64,000 nucleotides of DNA from Bacillus velezensis (GCF_001461825.1 NZ_LLZC01000019.1:814947-878946), one strand, 5' to 3'; counted from the stretch's first letter, positions 31,743 to 40,694 are shown. Notes: generated by a model not told the origin, from the sequence alone. Numbers and translations: made by a program.

Positions 31743-33793
31743 CGTGTGCGGATTCCCCTTTTCTTTCTGAAAAGCCAATATACACCGGCACCCGTGATCA
31801 CCAGGCCGGCCAATGCCGTCTGATGGCTGCCCGCTGAAGTATCAGGCAAAAGGCGGCCTTTTTGTGTGCCGCTTTCAGTCTGTTTTGTGCTTTGTTCCGA
31901 ATTTGCGGCAGACGCCGGACGGGATTCAGGAATTGACTGCACTGTATCAGATGCTGTTTCTTCTGCGACAGGACGTTTAGGTTTTTTGGTTTGATCAGGC
32001 TGTTCTGCTGCATCCGGTTTTTTAGCGGGTTTTTCCGCTTGAGGTTTTTCTCCTTTATCAGGCCTGGTGCCGCCCGGTGTTTCCCCGCTTCCCGGCTGAT
32101 TGCCGGTATCATCAGGTGTTTCGGCGGCTGGTGCCGTGCGGATGCGGCCGTCGGTTTGATAAGAAATCGGCGCGGAAAAGCTTTTGACATAGTCTACTGT
32201 CGCTTCCAAATCCTCAGGCCCCGTCACCGGATTCTTGCCGAGTTTCCCGATCGGACCGTATTTTGCCCCCGCCGCCGTCGCCATAAATTGATTGACTGTT
32301 ACTGTATATCCTTTTTCGGGCTGTATGTCTGTCCCGTCCGCCATTTTCATATCCACCGCTTGTCCGGTTTCCGGGTTCCATGTATAGGTAAATCCGCTGA
32401 TGCTGTAATCCGGACCGTACACCGGAGAAATTTGCGCATTAATAATCTCCCGCAAATCTTTTCCTTTGATTTCAAGCTTCGTCAGCACATTGCCGAACGG
32501 CTGTACATTATAAAGGTCTCCCCATGTGATCGGCCCTTTTTTTATGCCGTCCCGGATGCCTCCCCCATTCATAAGCGCAAAATCGGATTTCATCTTCGCT
32601 TTCATACCGTCGGCAATCAGATTTCCGAGCGCCGTGTCGCCGTCATTTGAATACCCGCCCGTTATATCATGGGCCGCTTCCCCGATCGTTTCGCTGATAA
32701 TCGGTTTCACTTTCTCTTCATATTTGCTTAATATGCCTGCCGCAGCCGGGTCAGGCTTGATTTTACTTTGATCGATATATTGGATTTCCGCTGATTTTTT
32801 CACGATATCCTTCGACTCTTTATCAAGTTCAAGATCGGCGATTCCGATTGCTTTTCCGTATTCAAATGCCTGCACGATCAGCTTGCCGTCGATTTCTCCG
32901 TTTACGACTTTATGATTGTGCGCGGCGAAAATCACATCAATCTCTGAGTCTGTTCCGCTTGCAAGCTTTGCGGATTCTCCCGTGATGGCTGAGCCATTTT
33001 GTTCAGCAGACATATGGGCGAGCACGGCGATTGCTTTAATTCCTTTTTTCTTCAAGTCAGCGGCAGCGTCATTGACGGCCTTTACCTCATCCGTAAACGT
33101 AATATTTTTAATTCCGTCCGGGATGACCATGCCTGCCGCCGATCTGGTTACAACCCCGATAAATGCGATCGGAATTCCGGAAACGTATTTAATTTCATAC
33201 GGCGGCAGAAAGGGCTCCCCTGACTTCAGTTTACAGTTGGCGCAGACGAGCGGGAAATTTTGGCCGTCATAACCGCTTGTCCCCTTACCGTCCGGATGAT
33301 CTCCTCCATTGATGATCCGTTTAAGCTCATCCGTTCCTTCATCGAATTCGTGATTGCCGACAGTTCCGACATCAAAACCGATGTCTTCCATCAATTCTAC
33401 TGTCGGTTCATCCTGAAAAAGGGCTGACACGGGAGAGCTGCCCCCGATCATATCGCCCGCATGCACGACAAAGGCGTGTTCTTTCTCGGCTTTCGCCTTT
33501 TTAATGTACGCTGCGGCGTAGTCCATCCGCCCGAAAGTGCCATCCGTTTTACCATCTCCGTTAAGGTCAAGCTCATATTGCTGATCAATTTTTCCGTGCA
33601 GATCATTCATGCTGATGATTCTGAGCGGGACACGGCCCGAGTCTTCAGTCTGCCGTTCTTTATACGCTTTATCCGTTCCAGCTTCATTCAGTGATCCGGC
33701 TTGTCCGATTGCTTCCGCATCTTTCACGCTGAACATCATAAAACAAACCGTCAGCAAACAGCACGAAAGACGCATACCCCTTTTTTTCTTCAT
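31739..33793 (-). CDS. yhcR: Wall-anchored 5'-nucleotidase YhcR, short form
   Basis: The 684-residue secreted protein has a signal peptide (1-28), a metallophosphatase domain (from about 55; NDLHG, GDMIGG, GNHEFDEG and AAHNHKV metal motifs), a 5'-nucleotidase C-terminal domain (NGGGIRDG), a Pro/Lys/Glu-rich linker (about 540-640) and a sorting signal LPDTS at 649-653, a hydrophobic helix and a basic tail. It should release phosphate from extracellular nucleotides. B. subtilis YhcR (1217 residues) also carries OB-fold and thermonuclease domains before this part; they are absent here. A DLNGDGKTDG calcium-loop-like motif sits near residue 76. Confidence 0.9.
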   Translation of the reverse strand: MKKKRGMRLSCCLLTVCFMMFSVKDAEAIGQAGSLNEAGTDKAYKERQTEDSGRVPLRIISMNDLHGKIDQQYELDLNGDGKTDGTFGRMDYAAAYIKKAKAEKEHAFVVHAGDMIGGSSPVSALFQDEPTVELMEDIGFDVGTVGNHEFDEGTDELKRIINGGDHPDGKGTSGYDGQNFPLVCANCKLKSGEPFLPPYEIKYVSGIPIAFIGVVTRSAAGMVIPDGIKNITFTDEVKAVNDAAADLKKKGIKAIAVLAHMSAEQNGSAITGESAKLASGTDSEIDVIFAAHNHKVVNGEIDGKLIVQAFEYGKAIGIADLELDKESKDIVKKSAEIQYIDQSKIKPDPAAAGILSKYEEKVKPIISETIGEAAHDITGGYSNDGDTALGNLIADGMKAKMKSDFALMNGGGIRDGIKKGPITWGDLYNVQPFGNVLTKLEIKGKDLREIINAQISPVYGPDYSISGFTYTWNPETGQAVDMKMADGTDIQPEKGYTVTVNQFMATAAGAKYGPIGKLGKNPVTGPEDLEATVDYVKSFSAPISYQTDGRIRTAPAAETPDDTGNQPGSGETPGGTRPDKGEKPQAEKPAKKPDAAEQPDQTKKPKRPVAEETASDTVQSIPESRPASAANSEQSTKQTESGTQKGRLLPDTSAGSHQTALAGLVITGAGVYWLFRKKRGIRTR

Positions 33794-33986
33794 TCATTTC
33801 TCCCCCTGTCTTCTAAGAAATACGTTAGCTTATTTTCTTAAAAATCACATCACTTTTTTGTAAAGATTGTCTTCACTGGCGCAAAATAGTAAATAATCCC
33901 CACGTAACGAAATAGGTCTTGATGTATAACGGATCGGCTTTTTTCACATCTTAATGATGATTTGACATGAAGGAGGAAAACAACCA

Positions 33987-34652
33987 GTGGAACAGCAGCA
34001 GAATCAGCAGCAGCCGCCAGTAAATCAGGGGATCCCGGGTTCACCGCAAGTGAATCACGGAGGACATGAGCTTTTCGATATGCATGAAGTGCTGGCCGGA
34101 ACAGTCGGCGTTTTGGATCAATTTATGATGCTCAGACAGTTTATACAGGATCAGCAGCTGGCCGACATCCTTGACCGCCAGTATCAATTCATTCTCGGAC
34201 TCTATAATCTGACGGCAGAATGCTTTAAGACCGGCCAAAAGCCTTCTCAGGAAACGTCGACATATATGATGAAGGAACAGAACCAGGCCGTCTACGGTAT
34301 AAAACCGACTCAGCCGAAAAAACCGAATCAATCATTAAATGATGTCAAAGATCTCGGGATCAGCGGCCATATGCTCGGCCTGATTAAAGCTCAAGCTTCT
34401 CTCTTGACGATGAGCTCGCTTGAAATGACCAATCCCGTCACAAGAAGAGTGCTCTCCGCCCAAATTCAGCAATATGTCGAAATGGCGTTTGAAATCTTCT
34501 TATACCAAAACAAACACGGTTATTATCAGGTTCCTCAGCTCAATGCACAAGATATGCAGACCATGCTGAATTCATTTGCGCCGGCGCAGGGACAGCCGCA
34601 AATGCCTCCGATTAAAGGACAAATGGGACAGCAGCAGCAAAACCTCCATTGA
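33987..34652 (+). CDS. yhcQ: Spore coat F-like protein YhcQ
   Basis: The 221-residue protein has Gln/Pro-rich ends and a CotF-like helical core with DQFMMLRQFIQDQQLADIL and YNLTAECFKTGQKP segments, the four-helix pattern of spore coat protein F. B. subtilis YhcQ is 217 residues. Start is GTG at 33987 behind AAGGAGGAAA. It probably belongs to the outer forespore or coat; the regulator is not evident from the upstream sequence. Confidence 0.88.
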   Translation: MEQQQNQQQPPVNQGIPGSPQVNHGGHELFDMHEVLAGTVGVLDQFMMLRQFIQDQQLADILDRQYQFILGLYNLTAECFKTGQKPSQETSTYMMKEQNQAVYGIKPTQPKKPNQSLNDVKDLGISGHMLGLIKAQASLLTMSSLEMTNPVTRRVLSAQIQQYVEMAFEIFLYQNKHGYYQVPQLNAQDMQTMLNSFAPAQGQPQMPPIKGQMGQQQQNLH

Positions 34653-35555
34653 TTAAAAAACGGCGTTGGAAACCTGACTCTCCAATGCCGTTTTCTTTTT
34701 TTTATATGCTTTTGTGAAATCATGTTCAAATCGTTTCAGGCTTTCTTTCGTAGCCGCTTCAAAGCCTTTTTCAAAATCCTGTGTTTCGGCGGTTTTGTTG
34801 ATAATGGTTAAGATAATGCCTTCTCCGAATGTTTCGGTTAAGTCCTTTATCATATAGAAGCTTTGCAAATAGACATCTGTTTCATATTCCATACGCGATT
34901 TCTGCCATTTTCGGTCGGTCGTTAATTGATCAAACGGCACGACGGAAAATGCAATCGGATCAATGACTACATCATAATGCGCGACCCACTCGCTCAGCCC
35001 CTCATGAAACCAAAGCGGAAATACAGACGTATCTGTCCCCAATTGCCGCGTTTTTTGATGAAACGCGTAGTGTGTATATTCATGTATAATTAATTGTTTA
35101 TACATGAAAACGGCCAGCTCATCTTTTTTCAAAAGCTGTTTTTTCTCTTCAGGCAAAAGCCCCATCATCTGCTCCTGTTCTGAATAAAAACCGACTACAT
35201 TTTTCAATCCTGAATATTGCTCCATTTCAGCTTCATCCGAAAAGAAAATGAGTTCAAGTGGCGCTGCACCTTTGTAGCCGACAATGATTTGATTGATACG
35301 CTTTGCGTGGTCCAGCGTAAGCTTGGTCAGATCCAAGAGCGGCTTTTCATCCGCCGTATAGTAAATCGCTGTATGTTTGTAAATTTCTTTATTCATGTGT
35401 TCAGTCACTTGTTCCTTCGTCGGAACAGAGCGGCTGTTTTGGCCTGACAGGACGTACATCATACTTACTGAAACGGCTGAACTGACAGCCAATATGACAA
35501 GGACTCCGCACAGGATCAGAGTGAATGCCGCCCGTTTCCCCATGCCGTCACGCAA
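34653..35555 (-). CDS. Membrane-anchored gluzincin-type metallopeptidase (putative)
   Basis: About 300 residues with one N-terminal membrane helix (FTLILCGVLVILAVSSAVSV region) and an extracytoplasmic domain. The zinc motif HEYTH is followed about twenty residues later by LWFHEGLSEW, giving the HExxH...E arrangement of the peptidase MA-like clan. The most likely start is TTG at 35555, seven bases after GGAGGGG; an ATG at 35675 lies inside the yhcN terminator and is implausible. The position between yhcN and yhcQ corresponds to the yhcO/yhcP interval of B. subtilis, so I give no symbol. Substrate unknown; spore genes flank it. Confidence 0.75.
   Translation of the reverse strand: MRDGMGKRAAFTLILCGVLVILAVSSAVSVSMMYVLSGQNSRSVPTKEQVTEHMNKEIYKHTAIYYTADEKPLLDLTKLTLDHAKRINQIIVGYKGAAPLELIFFSDEAEMEQYSGLKNVVGFYSEQEQMMGLLPEEKKQLLKKDELAVFMYKQLIIHEYTHYAFHQKTRQLGTDTSVFPLWFHEGLSEWVAHYDVVIDPIAFSVVPFDQLTTDRKWQKSRMEYETDVYLQSFYMIKDLTETFGEGIILTIINKTAETQDFEKGFEAATKESLKRFEHDFTKAYKKKKTALESQVSNAVF
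34657..34694. terminator. yhcQ terminator, overlapping the end of the next gene
   Basis: AAAACGGCGTTGGA pairs with TCCAATGCCGTTTT and a C-T8 tail follows on the plus strand. The minus-strand metallopeptidase gene ends inside it, so the stem encodes that gene's last residues. Confidence 0.82.
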
Positions 35556-35642
35556 ACAAGCTCCCCTCCCCGATCCTTCAATTTTCATCTCATTCTTTAC
35601 TTTATGCTCAGGAGCGCTGGGTCGTGACGGCAGATAAAATAA

Positions 35643-35667
35643 AAAAGCCGCAGCAAATGCGGCTTTT
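35643..35667 (-). terminator. yhcN terminator
   Basis: AAAAGCCGCA pairs with TGCGGCTTTT around GCAAA/TTTGC, followed by TT on the minus strand. Confidence 0.88.
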
Positions 35668-35675
35668 CCATTCAT

Positions 35676-36215
35676 TTATTTATTGGGGTTTGGGAATACA
35701 CGCTGCACCATTTGGCCGAATTCATCAAACAGACCGGATACAGGATGTCCGTTTTGGATTCGTTTTCCGTAGCCTTGCATACGTTCAACGAAGTCCGGGT
35801 TCGCTGATACATATACAGTCCGGACATGTTTATCGGCTGATTTCACCTTATCGGTAATTTTATTTTTTAAATGGTTGGCGATGGCGCCTTTTTGCCCGTT
35901 TGTCAGAACAACGGCAACATATGCGCTGTTTCCGGCAACGATCACAGTCGCATTTTTAACTTCTTTTAAATCAGTCACCTTGTCGGCGGCTTTATCAGCC
36001 ACTCTCAGGTTACGATTGTCATTGTGATCGGTGTTTTGGTTATGACGGTTCACTGTATTCATATTTGTCGCACCGTCGTTAGGCGTGTTGCGGTAATTTA
36101 CATTCTGGGTGCGGTTGTCATTTCGTTTTCCTTCTCCCTGGTTCCCCATACTGCACCCTGCGGTAATCAGCATCGGCAGAAGAAGGGCAGAGATAACTGC
36201 TTGCTTTTTTATCAT
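35676..36215 (-). CDS. yhcN: Spore germination lipoprotein YhcN/YlaJ family
   Basis: This 179-residue protein has a lipoprotein signal with lipobox ITAGC (Cys20), an Asn-rich linker rich in NRN and HNQN repeats, and a YhcN/YlaJ domain (about residues 70-165; KVTDLKEVKNATVIVAGNSAYVAV region). In B. subtilis it is a forespore lipoprotein of the inner spore membrane that affects outgrowth. AGGAGG precedes the ATG. A GCATA sequence upstream could be a forespore sigma-factor -35, but no convincing -10 partner is seen. Confidence 0.93.
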   Translation of the reverse strand: MIKKQAVISALLLPMLITAGCSMGNQGEGKRNDNRTQNVNYRNTPNDGATNMNTVNRHNQNTDHNDNRNLRVADKAADKVTDLKEVKNATVIVAGNSAYVAVVLTNGQKGAIANHLKNKITDKVKSADKHVRTVYVSANPDFVERMQGYGKRIQNGHPVSGLFDEFGQMVQRVFPNPNK

Positions 36216-36359
36216 GTGAATTCCTCCTTTCTCACTTTACGTATAGGTTTTTCTATTCGGCGGGATTTATGCACGCCGTTTGCATTCTGAGCGGTTTGGA
36301 TAAATATCAGAAGGAAAGGGAAAGGTAAGCGTAATCAATTGAATGAGGAGGGATTTAAC

Positions 36360-36932
36360 TTGTTCAGAAAAAAAAGCGGCATCAGCCCGACAGCGCTGCT
36401 GATCGGATCATCGATTCTGATTGCAGCTTTATCACCCGAAATCCGCCGGAAAATCTCCGGAATGGTTTCAGGCAGTATGCAGCATAAAGATGGCACACAT
36501 TCCATGCAGCCTGCTGACCTGATTCAACAGGCGTTCGGCGGGGAATCCGGCGGACAGCAGCACACGGACAAAGCCCGGCATTCACAAAACGGCTCATTGC
36601 AGCCTGCCGAGCTGATCAAACAGGCGTTCGGCGGGGATTCCGGCGGACAGCAGCACACGGACAAAGCCCGGCATTCACAAAACGGCTCCACGCAGCCTGC
36701 CGAGCTGATCAAACAGGCTTTCGGCGGGGATTCCGGCGGACAGCAGCATGAGCAGACTTCCCGCAATCACTCCGGCTCATCCCATACAGACGGACAGGCA
36801 GACCGCAGTAAAGAAACTTCGCCGAAGCCTCACTATACCGAGCCGATTCACTTCGAAGAAAGCGCGGTAAATGTTTTAAATGACAGCACCGTGATGAATA
36901 TGCTGGAAGAAATTGAACCCGGAAATCATTAG
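36360..36932 (+). CDS. yhcM: YhcM-like protein with 31-residue tandem repeats
   Basis: The 190-residue protein starts at a TTG seven bases after GAGGAGGG; the ATG at 36339 would place that ribosome site inside the gene. An N-terminal hydrophobic helix (ALLIGSSILIAALS) is followed by three copies of a 31-residue repeat with core QPAELIKQAFGG, a hydrophilic Ser/His/Gln region, and a conserved acidic tail (NVLNDSTVMNMLEEIEP). B. subtilis YhcM is 151 residues, so the difference is probably repeat number. The repeats lie in a region facing outside or free in the cytosol. Function unknown. Confidence 0.82.
   Translation: MFRKKSGISPTALLIGSSILIAALSPEIRRKISGMVSGSMQHKDGTHSMQPADLIQQAFGGESGGQQHTDKARHSQNGSLQPAELIKQAFGGDSGGQQHTDKARHSQNGSTQPAELIKQAFGGDSGGQQHEQTSRNHSGSSHTDGQADRSKETSPKPHYTEPIHFEESAVNVLNDSTVMNMLEEIEPGNH
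36501..36750 (+). repeat. 93-bp in-frame tandem repeat inside yhcM
   Basis: Copies start at 36501, 36594 and 36687, exactly 93 bases apart. The second and third copies are almost identical over about 60 bases, while the third decays after about 36750. The period is a multiple of three, so copy-number changes keep the frame. Confidence 0.9.
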
Positions 36933-36980
36933 AAACGAAAAAATCCTTCATTCGTTCAACGATGAAGGATTTTTCGTTTT
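36933..36980. terminator. yhcM / tcyP bidirectional terminator
   Basis: AAACGAAAAAATCCTTCAT pairs with ATGAAGGATTTTTCGTTT around a short loop, with A-runs and T-runs on both sides. It separates two convergent genes. Confidence 0.88.
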
Positions 36981-36996
36981 AGCGCTCGATCTGCTT

Positions 36997-38388
36997 TTAA
37001 GCTTCTTCAGCTTCAATGACGATTGAGGAATCATTGTACACCGCGGTATCGGTTTCCTTCGTCATTTTACTTGTTAACAGCCCTGCGGTCATACTGCCGC
37101 TGACATTTAAGGCGGTGCGCCCCATGTCAATTAACGGCTCAATTGAAATGAGCAGCCCGGCAAGCGCGACAGGCATGTTCAAAGCGGATAGGACGAGCAG
37201 AGCCGCAAATGTCGCGCCGCCTCCCACGCCTGCTACACCGAATGAACTGATTGCCACGATGGCGATGACAGAGACGATAAATCCCGGTTCAAACGGGTTT
37301 TGCCCTACTGTCGGCGCAATCATCATCGCGAGCATCGCCGGGTAAATGCCGGCACAGCCGTTTTGACCGATCGATAAGCCGAATGAACCGGCGAAGTTCG
37401 CAATTCCTTCCGGGACGCCCATGCTTTTTTGTGTTTTAATATTAAGCGGCAAAGCCCCTGCGCTTGAACGGGACGTAAACGCAAATACCATGACAGGAAA
37501 TGCTTTTTTCACGTATGTGATCGGATTTAAACCGCTGAACGTAATCAGCAGCAAGTGAATGATAAACATGACGATAAGCGCGGCGTATGAAGCGATCACA
37601 AACATCCCCAGTTTCGCAATGCTGTCGATGTCGCTTGTCGCGATCGTCTTTGTCATAATCGCCAATACCCCGTAAGGCGTCAGTCTTAAAATTAATGTCA
37701 CGACGCGCATAATAATCGCGTATACCGCATCGACAATTCCGCTGAAAGTCGCAGCGTGCTCCGGCTGCTTCCGTTTCACGCCCAGAAAAGCGATGCCGAG
37801 GAAAGCGGCGAAAATAACGACTCCGATGGTGGAAGTCGGTCTGGCCCCCGTAAAATCAAGAAACGGATTTCCCGGCAGAAGCTCAACGATTTGCTGAGGC
37901 AGCGTTTTGGCCGTCATATCCTCAGATTTTTGCTGCAGCTCCTGGCCTCTTGATAACTCGGTGCTTCCCTGGTCGATATGAACGGCTTTCAGATCAAAGG
38001 AAAGCGCCGAAACAATTCCGACTGCCGCAGCAATTGCTGTTGTAGCGATCAAAATCCCGATGATCAGTCCGCTGATTTTCCCGATGTTATGGGTCAGTTT
38101 CAGCTTCGTAAATGCGCCGAGAATAGAAATAAAGACTAGCGGCATGACGATCATCTGAAGCAATTTGACATAACCGCCGCCGGCAATATTAAACCAATCG
38201 GCCGTTTGTGTCACGATATGTGAAGCCGGCCCGTAAATCAATTGCAGTGCAAAACCGAATACAATGCCTAGTCCGAGCGCGGTAAAGACACGTTTAGAAA
38301 AGGAAACGTGTTTTTTTTGCATGACAAACAAACCTGCTATAAGCAAAAGCATAATAAAAACATGTAAGACTATAAATAAATTCTCCAA
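36997..38388 (-). CDS. tcyP: L-cystine sodium symporter TcyP (YhcL)
   Basis: The 463-residue transporter belongs to the dicarboxylate/amino acid:cation symporter family (DAACS). Family signatures are FTSRSSAGALPLNI near residue 312 (the serine-rich re-entrant loop) and SFGVAGVGGGATFAALLVLSALNMP near residue 385. TcyP takes up cystine in B. subtilis. It has its own promoter and ends at the shared hairpin. In B. subtilis CymR represses it when cysteine is plentiful. Confidence 0.95.
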   Translation of the reverse strand: MENLFIVLHVFIMLLLIAGLFVMQKKHVSFSKRVFTALGLGIVFGFALQLIYGPASHIVTQTADWFNIAGGGYVKLLQMIVMPLVFISILGAFTKLKLTHNIGKISGLIIGILIATTAIAAAVGIVSALSFDLKAVHIDQGSTELSRGQELQQKSEDMTAKTLPQQIVELLPGNPFLDFTGARPTSTIGVVIFAAFLGIAFLGVKRKQPEHAATFSGIVDAVYAIIMRVVTLILRLTPYGVLAIMTKTIATSDIDSIAKLGMFVIASYAALIVMFIIHLLLITFSGLNPITYVKKAFPVMVFAFTSRSSAGALPLNIKTQKSMGVPEGIANFAGSFGLSIGQNGCAGIYPAMLAMMIAPTVGQNPFEPGFIVSVIAIVAISSFGVAGVGGGATFAALLVLSALNMPVALAGLLISIEPLIDMGRTALNVSGSMTAGLLTSKMTKETDTAVYNDSSIVIEAEEA

Positions 38389-38424
38389 AACAGGTAAACA
38401 CTCCCTTGCTCATTATCCTTTAAC

Positions 38425-38453
38425 ACTATATTATATGAATTCCGATCGGTCAA
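38425..38453 (-). promoter_or_regulatory. Sigma-A promoter of tcyP
   Basis: TTGACC (38448-38453) and TATAGT (38425-38430) are spaced by 17 bases. The spacer includes CGGAATTCATAT, and a GGAATT core is common in CymR targets, but I cannot confirm the full CymR motif. Confidence 0.75.
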
Positions 38454-38539
38454 GTAAGAATTGACAAAATATGTATTTTTATAGACTTTTCTCTTTTCTT
38501 TCCACCCTTTCTCTAGTAACTTATATAAGGGTGATTGTT

Positions 38540-39619
38540 ATGCTGAAGGAACTGTTTCTTAATTTGACGATTTTAATTACATTTAATTATCTGTTCACCC
38601 TTCTTTTTAAAGAGTCGCTTTCGTATAAAGAAGACCGTCTGATGTTTCAATTACTGAAGGGGACGGTCTGCGGGCTTTTAGGGGTTTTTCTGATTGCTTT
38701 CGGTTTTTCTTACTCCGATTCCATCATTGATCTCAGAAATATCCCCATTATCATCGCCGCTCTTTACGGAGGCTGGGTGTCTACGGCAGCCGCCTTTGCG
38801 ATTATCGTCGCAGGCCGTATCCTGATCAATTTCAATGCCAGCGCCATTTTTTCCATCGCCGCCGTCGGAGTTATTGCGATACTTTCTGCGGCCGTCCTCA
38901 GAGGAAAAAAGCCGGATCACAAAATGGCGTTCGTTATGCTGCTTTTTTCAAATGTTATTTTCACCCTGACACTGCTGTTTCTTATGCCCGAACAGCCTGC
39001 CGGGGCCCTCGTTTATTATTGGCTCATTTCCGTCTTGGGCGGAATGCTGTCGCTGTATATTATTAAACACGAAGCCGATGCCCGCCTTTTGTTCAAGCAA
39101 TACAAGTTTCAAGCGAATTATGATTTTCTGACGGGGATTTTTAATAAGAGAAAATTCGAGGAAGTCTCGCGCGTTCTGTACGATCGGGCGTCTCAATCCC
39201 CCTCGTCTCAGCTCGCGCTTATTTATTTGGATATTGATCAATTTAAGCAGATCAATGATCAATACGGCCATTATGAAGGGGATCAAGTGCTGAAGGAACT
39301 GGGGGCGCGCCTGAGGTTCTTACTCAGCAGTTCTGATCCGTCAGCCCGCATCGGCGGGGAAGAATTTGCCGTGCTTATGCCCAATTGCACGTATACGAAA
39401 GGGCTTCACCTCGCAGAGGAAATCAGGCACACGATTGACGCGAACCCGATTCTGCTGACGAGCGGAGATACAATTCCCGTGACCGTTTCCCTCGGCATCG
39501 CGCATTATCCGACAAATACATCGGATCCTCGGACATTGCCCCTGATCGCGGACCGGATGCTGTACAAAGCGAAAACATCAGGGCGCAATCAAGTGTGCAG
39601 CACTGAAAAAAAAGAATGA
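38540..39619 (+). CDS. yhcK: Membrane diguanylate cyclase YhcK (DgcK)
   Basis: The 359-residue protein has a 5TMR-LYT-like membrane sensor (about residues 5-185; NIPIIIAALYGGW loop) and a GGEEF domain (about 200-355). The active motif RIGGEEFAVLMP is intact, so it should make cyclic di-GMP, which in B. subtilis acts through YdaK and DgrA/MotI. ATG at 38540 follows AAGGGTGATTGTT and gives the B. subtilis length; an upstream extension lacks a ribosome site. It is divergent from tcyP. Confidence 0.94.
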   Translation: MLKELFLNLTILITFNYLFTLLFKESLSYKEDRLMFQLLKGTVCGLLGVFLIAFGFSYSDSIIDLRNIPIIIAALYGGWVSTAAAFAIIVAGRILINFNASAIFSIAAVGVIAILSAAVLRGKKPDHKMAFVMLLFSNVIFTLTLLFLMPEQPAGALVYYWLISVLGGMLSLYIIKHEADARLLFKQYKFQANYDFLTGIFNKRKFEEVSRVLYDRASQSPSSQLALIYLDIDQFKQINDQYGHYEGDQVLKELGARLRFLLSSSDPSARIGGEEFAVLMPNCTYTKGLHLAEEIRHTIDANPILLTSGDTIPVTVSLGIAHYPTNTSDPRTLPLIADRMLYKAKTSGRNQVCSTEKKE

Positions 39620-39650
39620 TCGCCCGAAGCGGAAATCATTCTTTCTTTTC
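39613..39650. terminator. yhcK / yhcJ terminator
   Basis: AAGAATGAT pairs with ATCATTCTT, with a CGC/GCG inner stem, followed by TCTTTTCAG on the right and AAAAAA on the left. It lies between convergent genes and overlaps both coding ends. Confidence 0.72.
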
Positions 39651-40466
39651 AGTGAGAAAGCCGCCCGTCAGGAAAACGGGAATCAGGCTGCCCCTATATT
39701 CTTTTTCAATAAACGCCGCGGTATCATCTGATTGATACAAAGACAGGAGTTTTTGCATCCGTTCATCATCTTTATCCTCAGCTCTGACGGCGACCAGATG
39801 AATATACGCTTCCTTCATTTGCGCCGATCGGATCAGCGCGTCCTTCTCCGCATGAAATCCTGCTCTTTTCGCCTCGCTTTGACTGAGAACTGCTGCGTCA
39901 GCATGTTTCGCCGTCTGATATGCGTTCTTTTTTGTTTCCGTTTTTAAGGTCAGATGCTTCGGGTTGTCCTTGATCATATCAGTTGAACCCGTACCGGTGA
40001 ATCCCTTTTTCAATGTCATCAGTCCGGCCTCCTGCATGAGAAAAAGCGCCCTGCCGAAGGCCGCCGCTTCATCAGGCACGGCAATGACCGCTCCGTCCGG
40101 TATATCCTTCAGCCGTTTATGCTGCTTGGAATACACCCCCAGCGATACCGCATATGTCGTTCCTAAAGGAGCCAGCTTCTTTTTCACATGAGGCGGCAAA
40201 GATTGAAAATAAGAAACGGATTGAAACGCATTGGCGTCGAGATCCCCGCCGGCAAGCGCCAAATCGGCCTCGGCATAATCCGAAAACGTTACCAAAGAAA
40301 GCTGCAAACCTTCCTCACCGGCTTTTTTCGCGACAAACTCCCAGATCGATTGATCAGATTCATTGATTCCGATAGTAATTGTCCGGTTCCCGTCAGGATA
40401 ATGGCATGAAGTAAGTAACATGATCAAAATGAAAAGAAACAGACTGTTTATAAGCCGCAGGTTCAA
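39636..40466 (-). CDS. yhcJ: MetQ/NlpA-family substrate-binding lipoprotein YhcJ
   Basis: The 276-residue lipoprotein has a signal with lipobox LLTSC (Cys21) and a NlpA (methionine-binding) fold: GDLDANAFQSVSYFQ near residue 75 and VSLGVYSKQHKRLKDIPDGAVIAVPDEA near residue 105. No ATPase or permease lies beside it, so it is an orphan that may lend a ligand to the MetNPQ importer elsewhere. Start ATG at 40466 follows a weak AGGGAGTAGG. Confidence 0.88.
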   Translation of the reverse strand: MNLRLINSLFLFILIMLLTSCHYPDGNRTITIGINESDQSIWEFVAKKAGEEGLQLSLVTFSDYAEADLALAGGDLDANAFQSVSYFQSLPPHVKKKLAPLGTTYAVSLGVYSKQHKRLKDIPDGAVIAVPDEAAAFGRALFLMQEAGLMTLKKGFTGTGSTDMIKDNPKHLTLKTETKKNAYQTAKHADAAVLSQSEAKRAGFHAEKDALIRSAQMKEAYIHLVAVRAEDKDDERMQKLLSLYQSDDTAAFIEKEYRGSLIPVFLTGGFLTEKKE

Positions 40467-40694
40467 GTTGACCTACTCCCTATCTATTTTTATGTACAGA
40501 GGCTGCACCATGGTATTCGGGCTCATGATTACATACAATACCGATTAAAAAAAGGGTTGTCAATTGCTTCCTTAAGAGGCTGCAAAGCGGTTTTTATCAG
40601 CTGAAAATGGGCTGTTCTAGTCTCAAATCAGATTTCCGTATCAGAGCGTTCCCCTCTTAAAACATGTTATTTCGAAAAAAGTTACATTTAGCAG

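Noticed and set aside
31991-32650. 219-codon frame antisense to yhcR
   Set aside because: It is covered by a clear 5'-nucleotidase; no ribosome site and Arg/Phe/Cys-rich composition.
31739-33793. Short yhcR as a frameshifted or truncated pseudogene
   Set aside because: It has its own signal peptide, intact metal motifs and sorting signal in one frame, and overlaps yhcS correctly, so it is a real short form.
36501-36779. Repeat array that might look like CRISPR
   Set aside because: Units are 93 bases, contiguous without spacers, in frame and coding; no cas genes are nearby.
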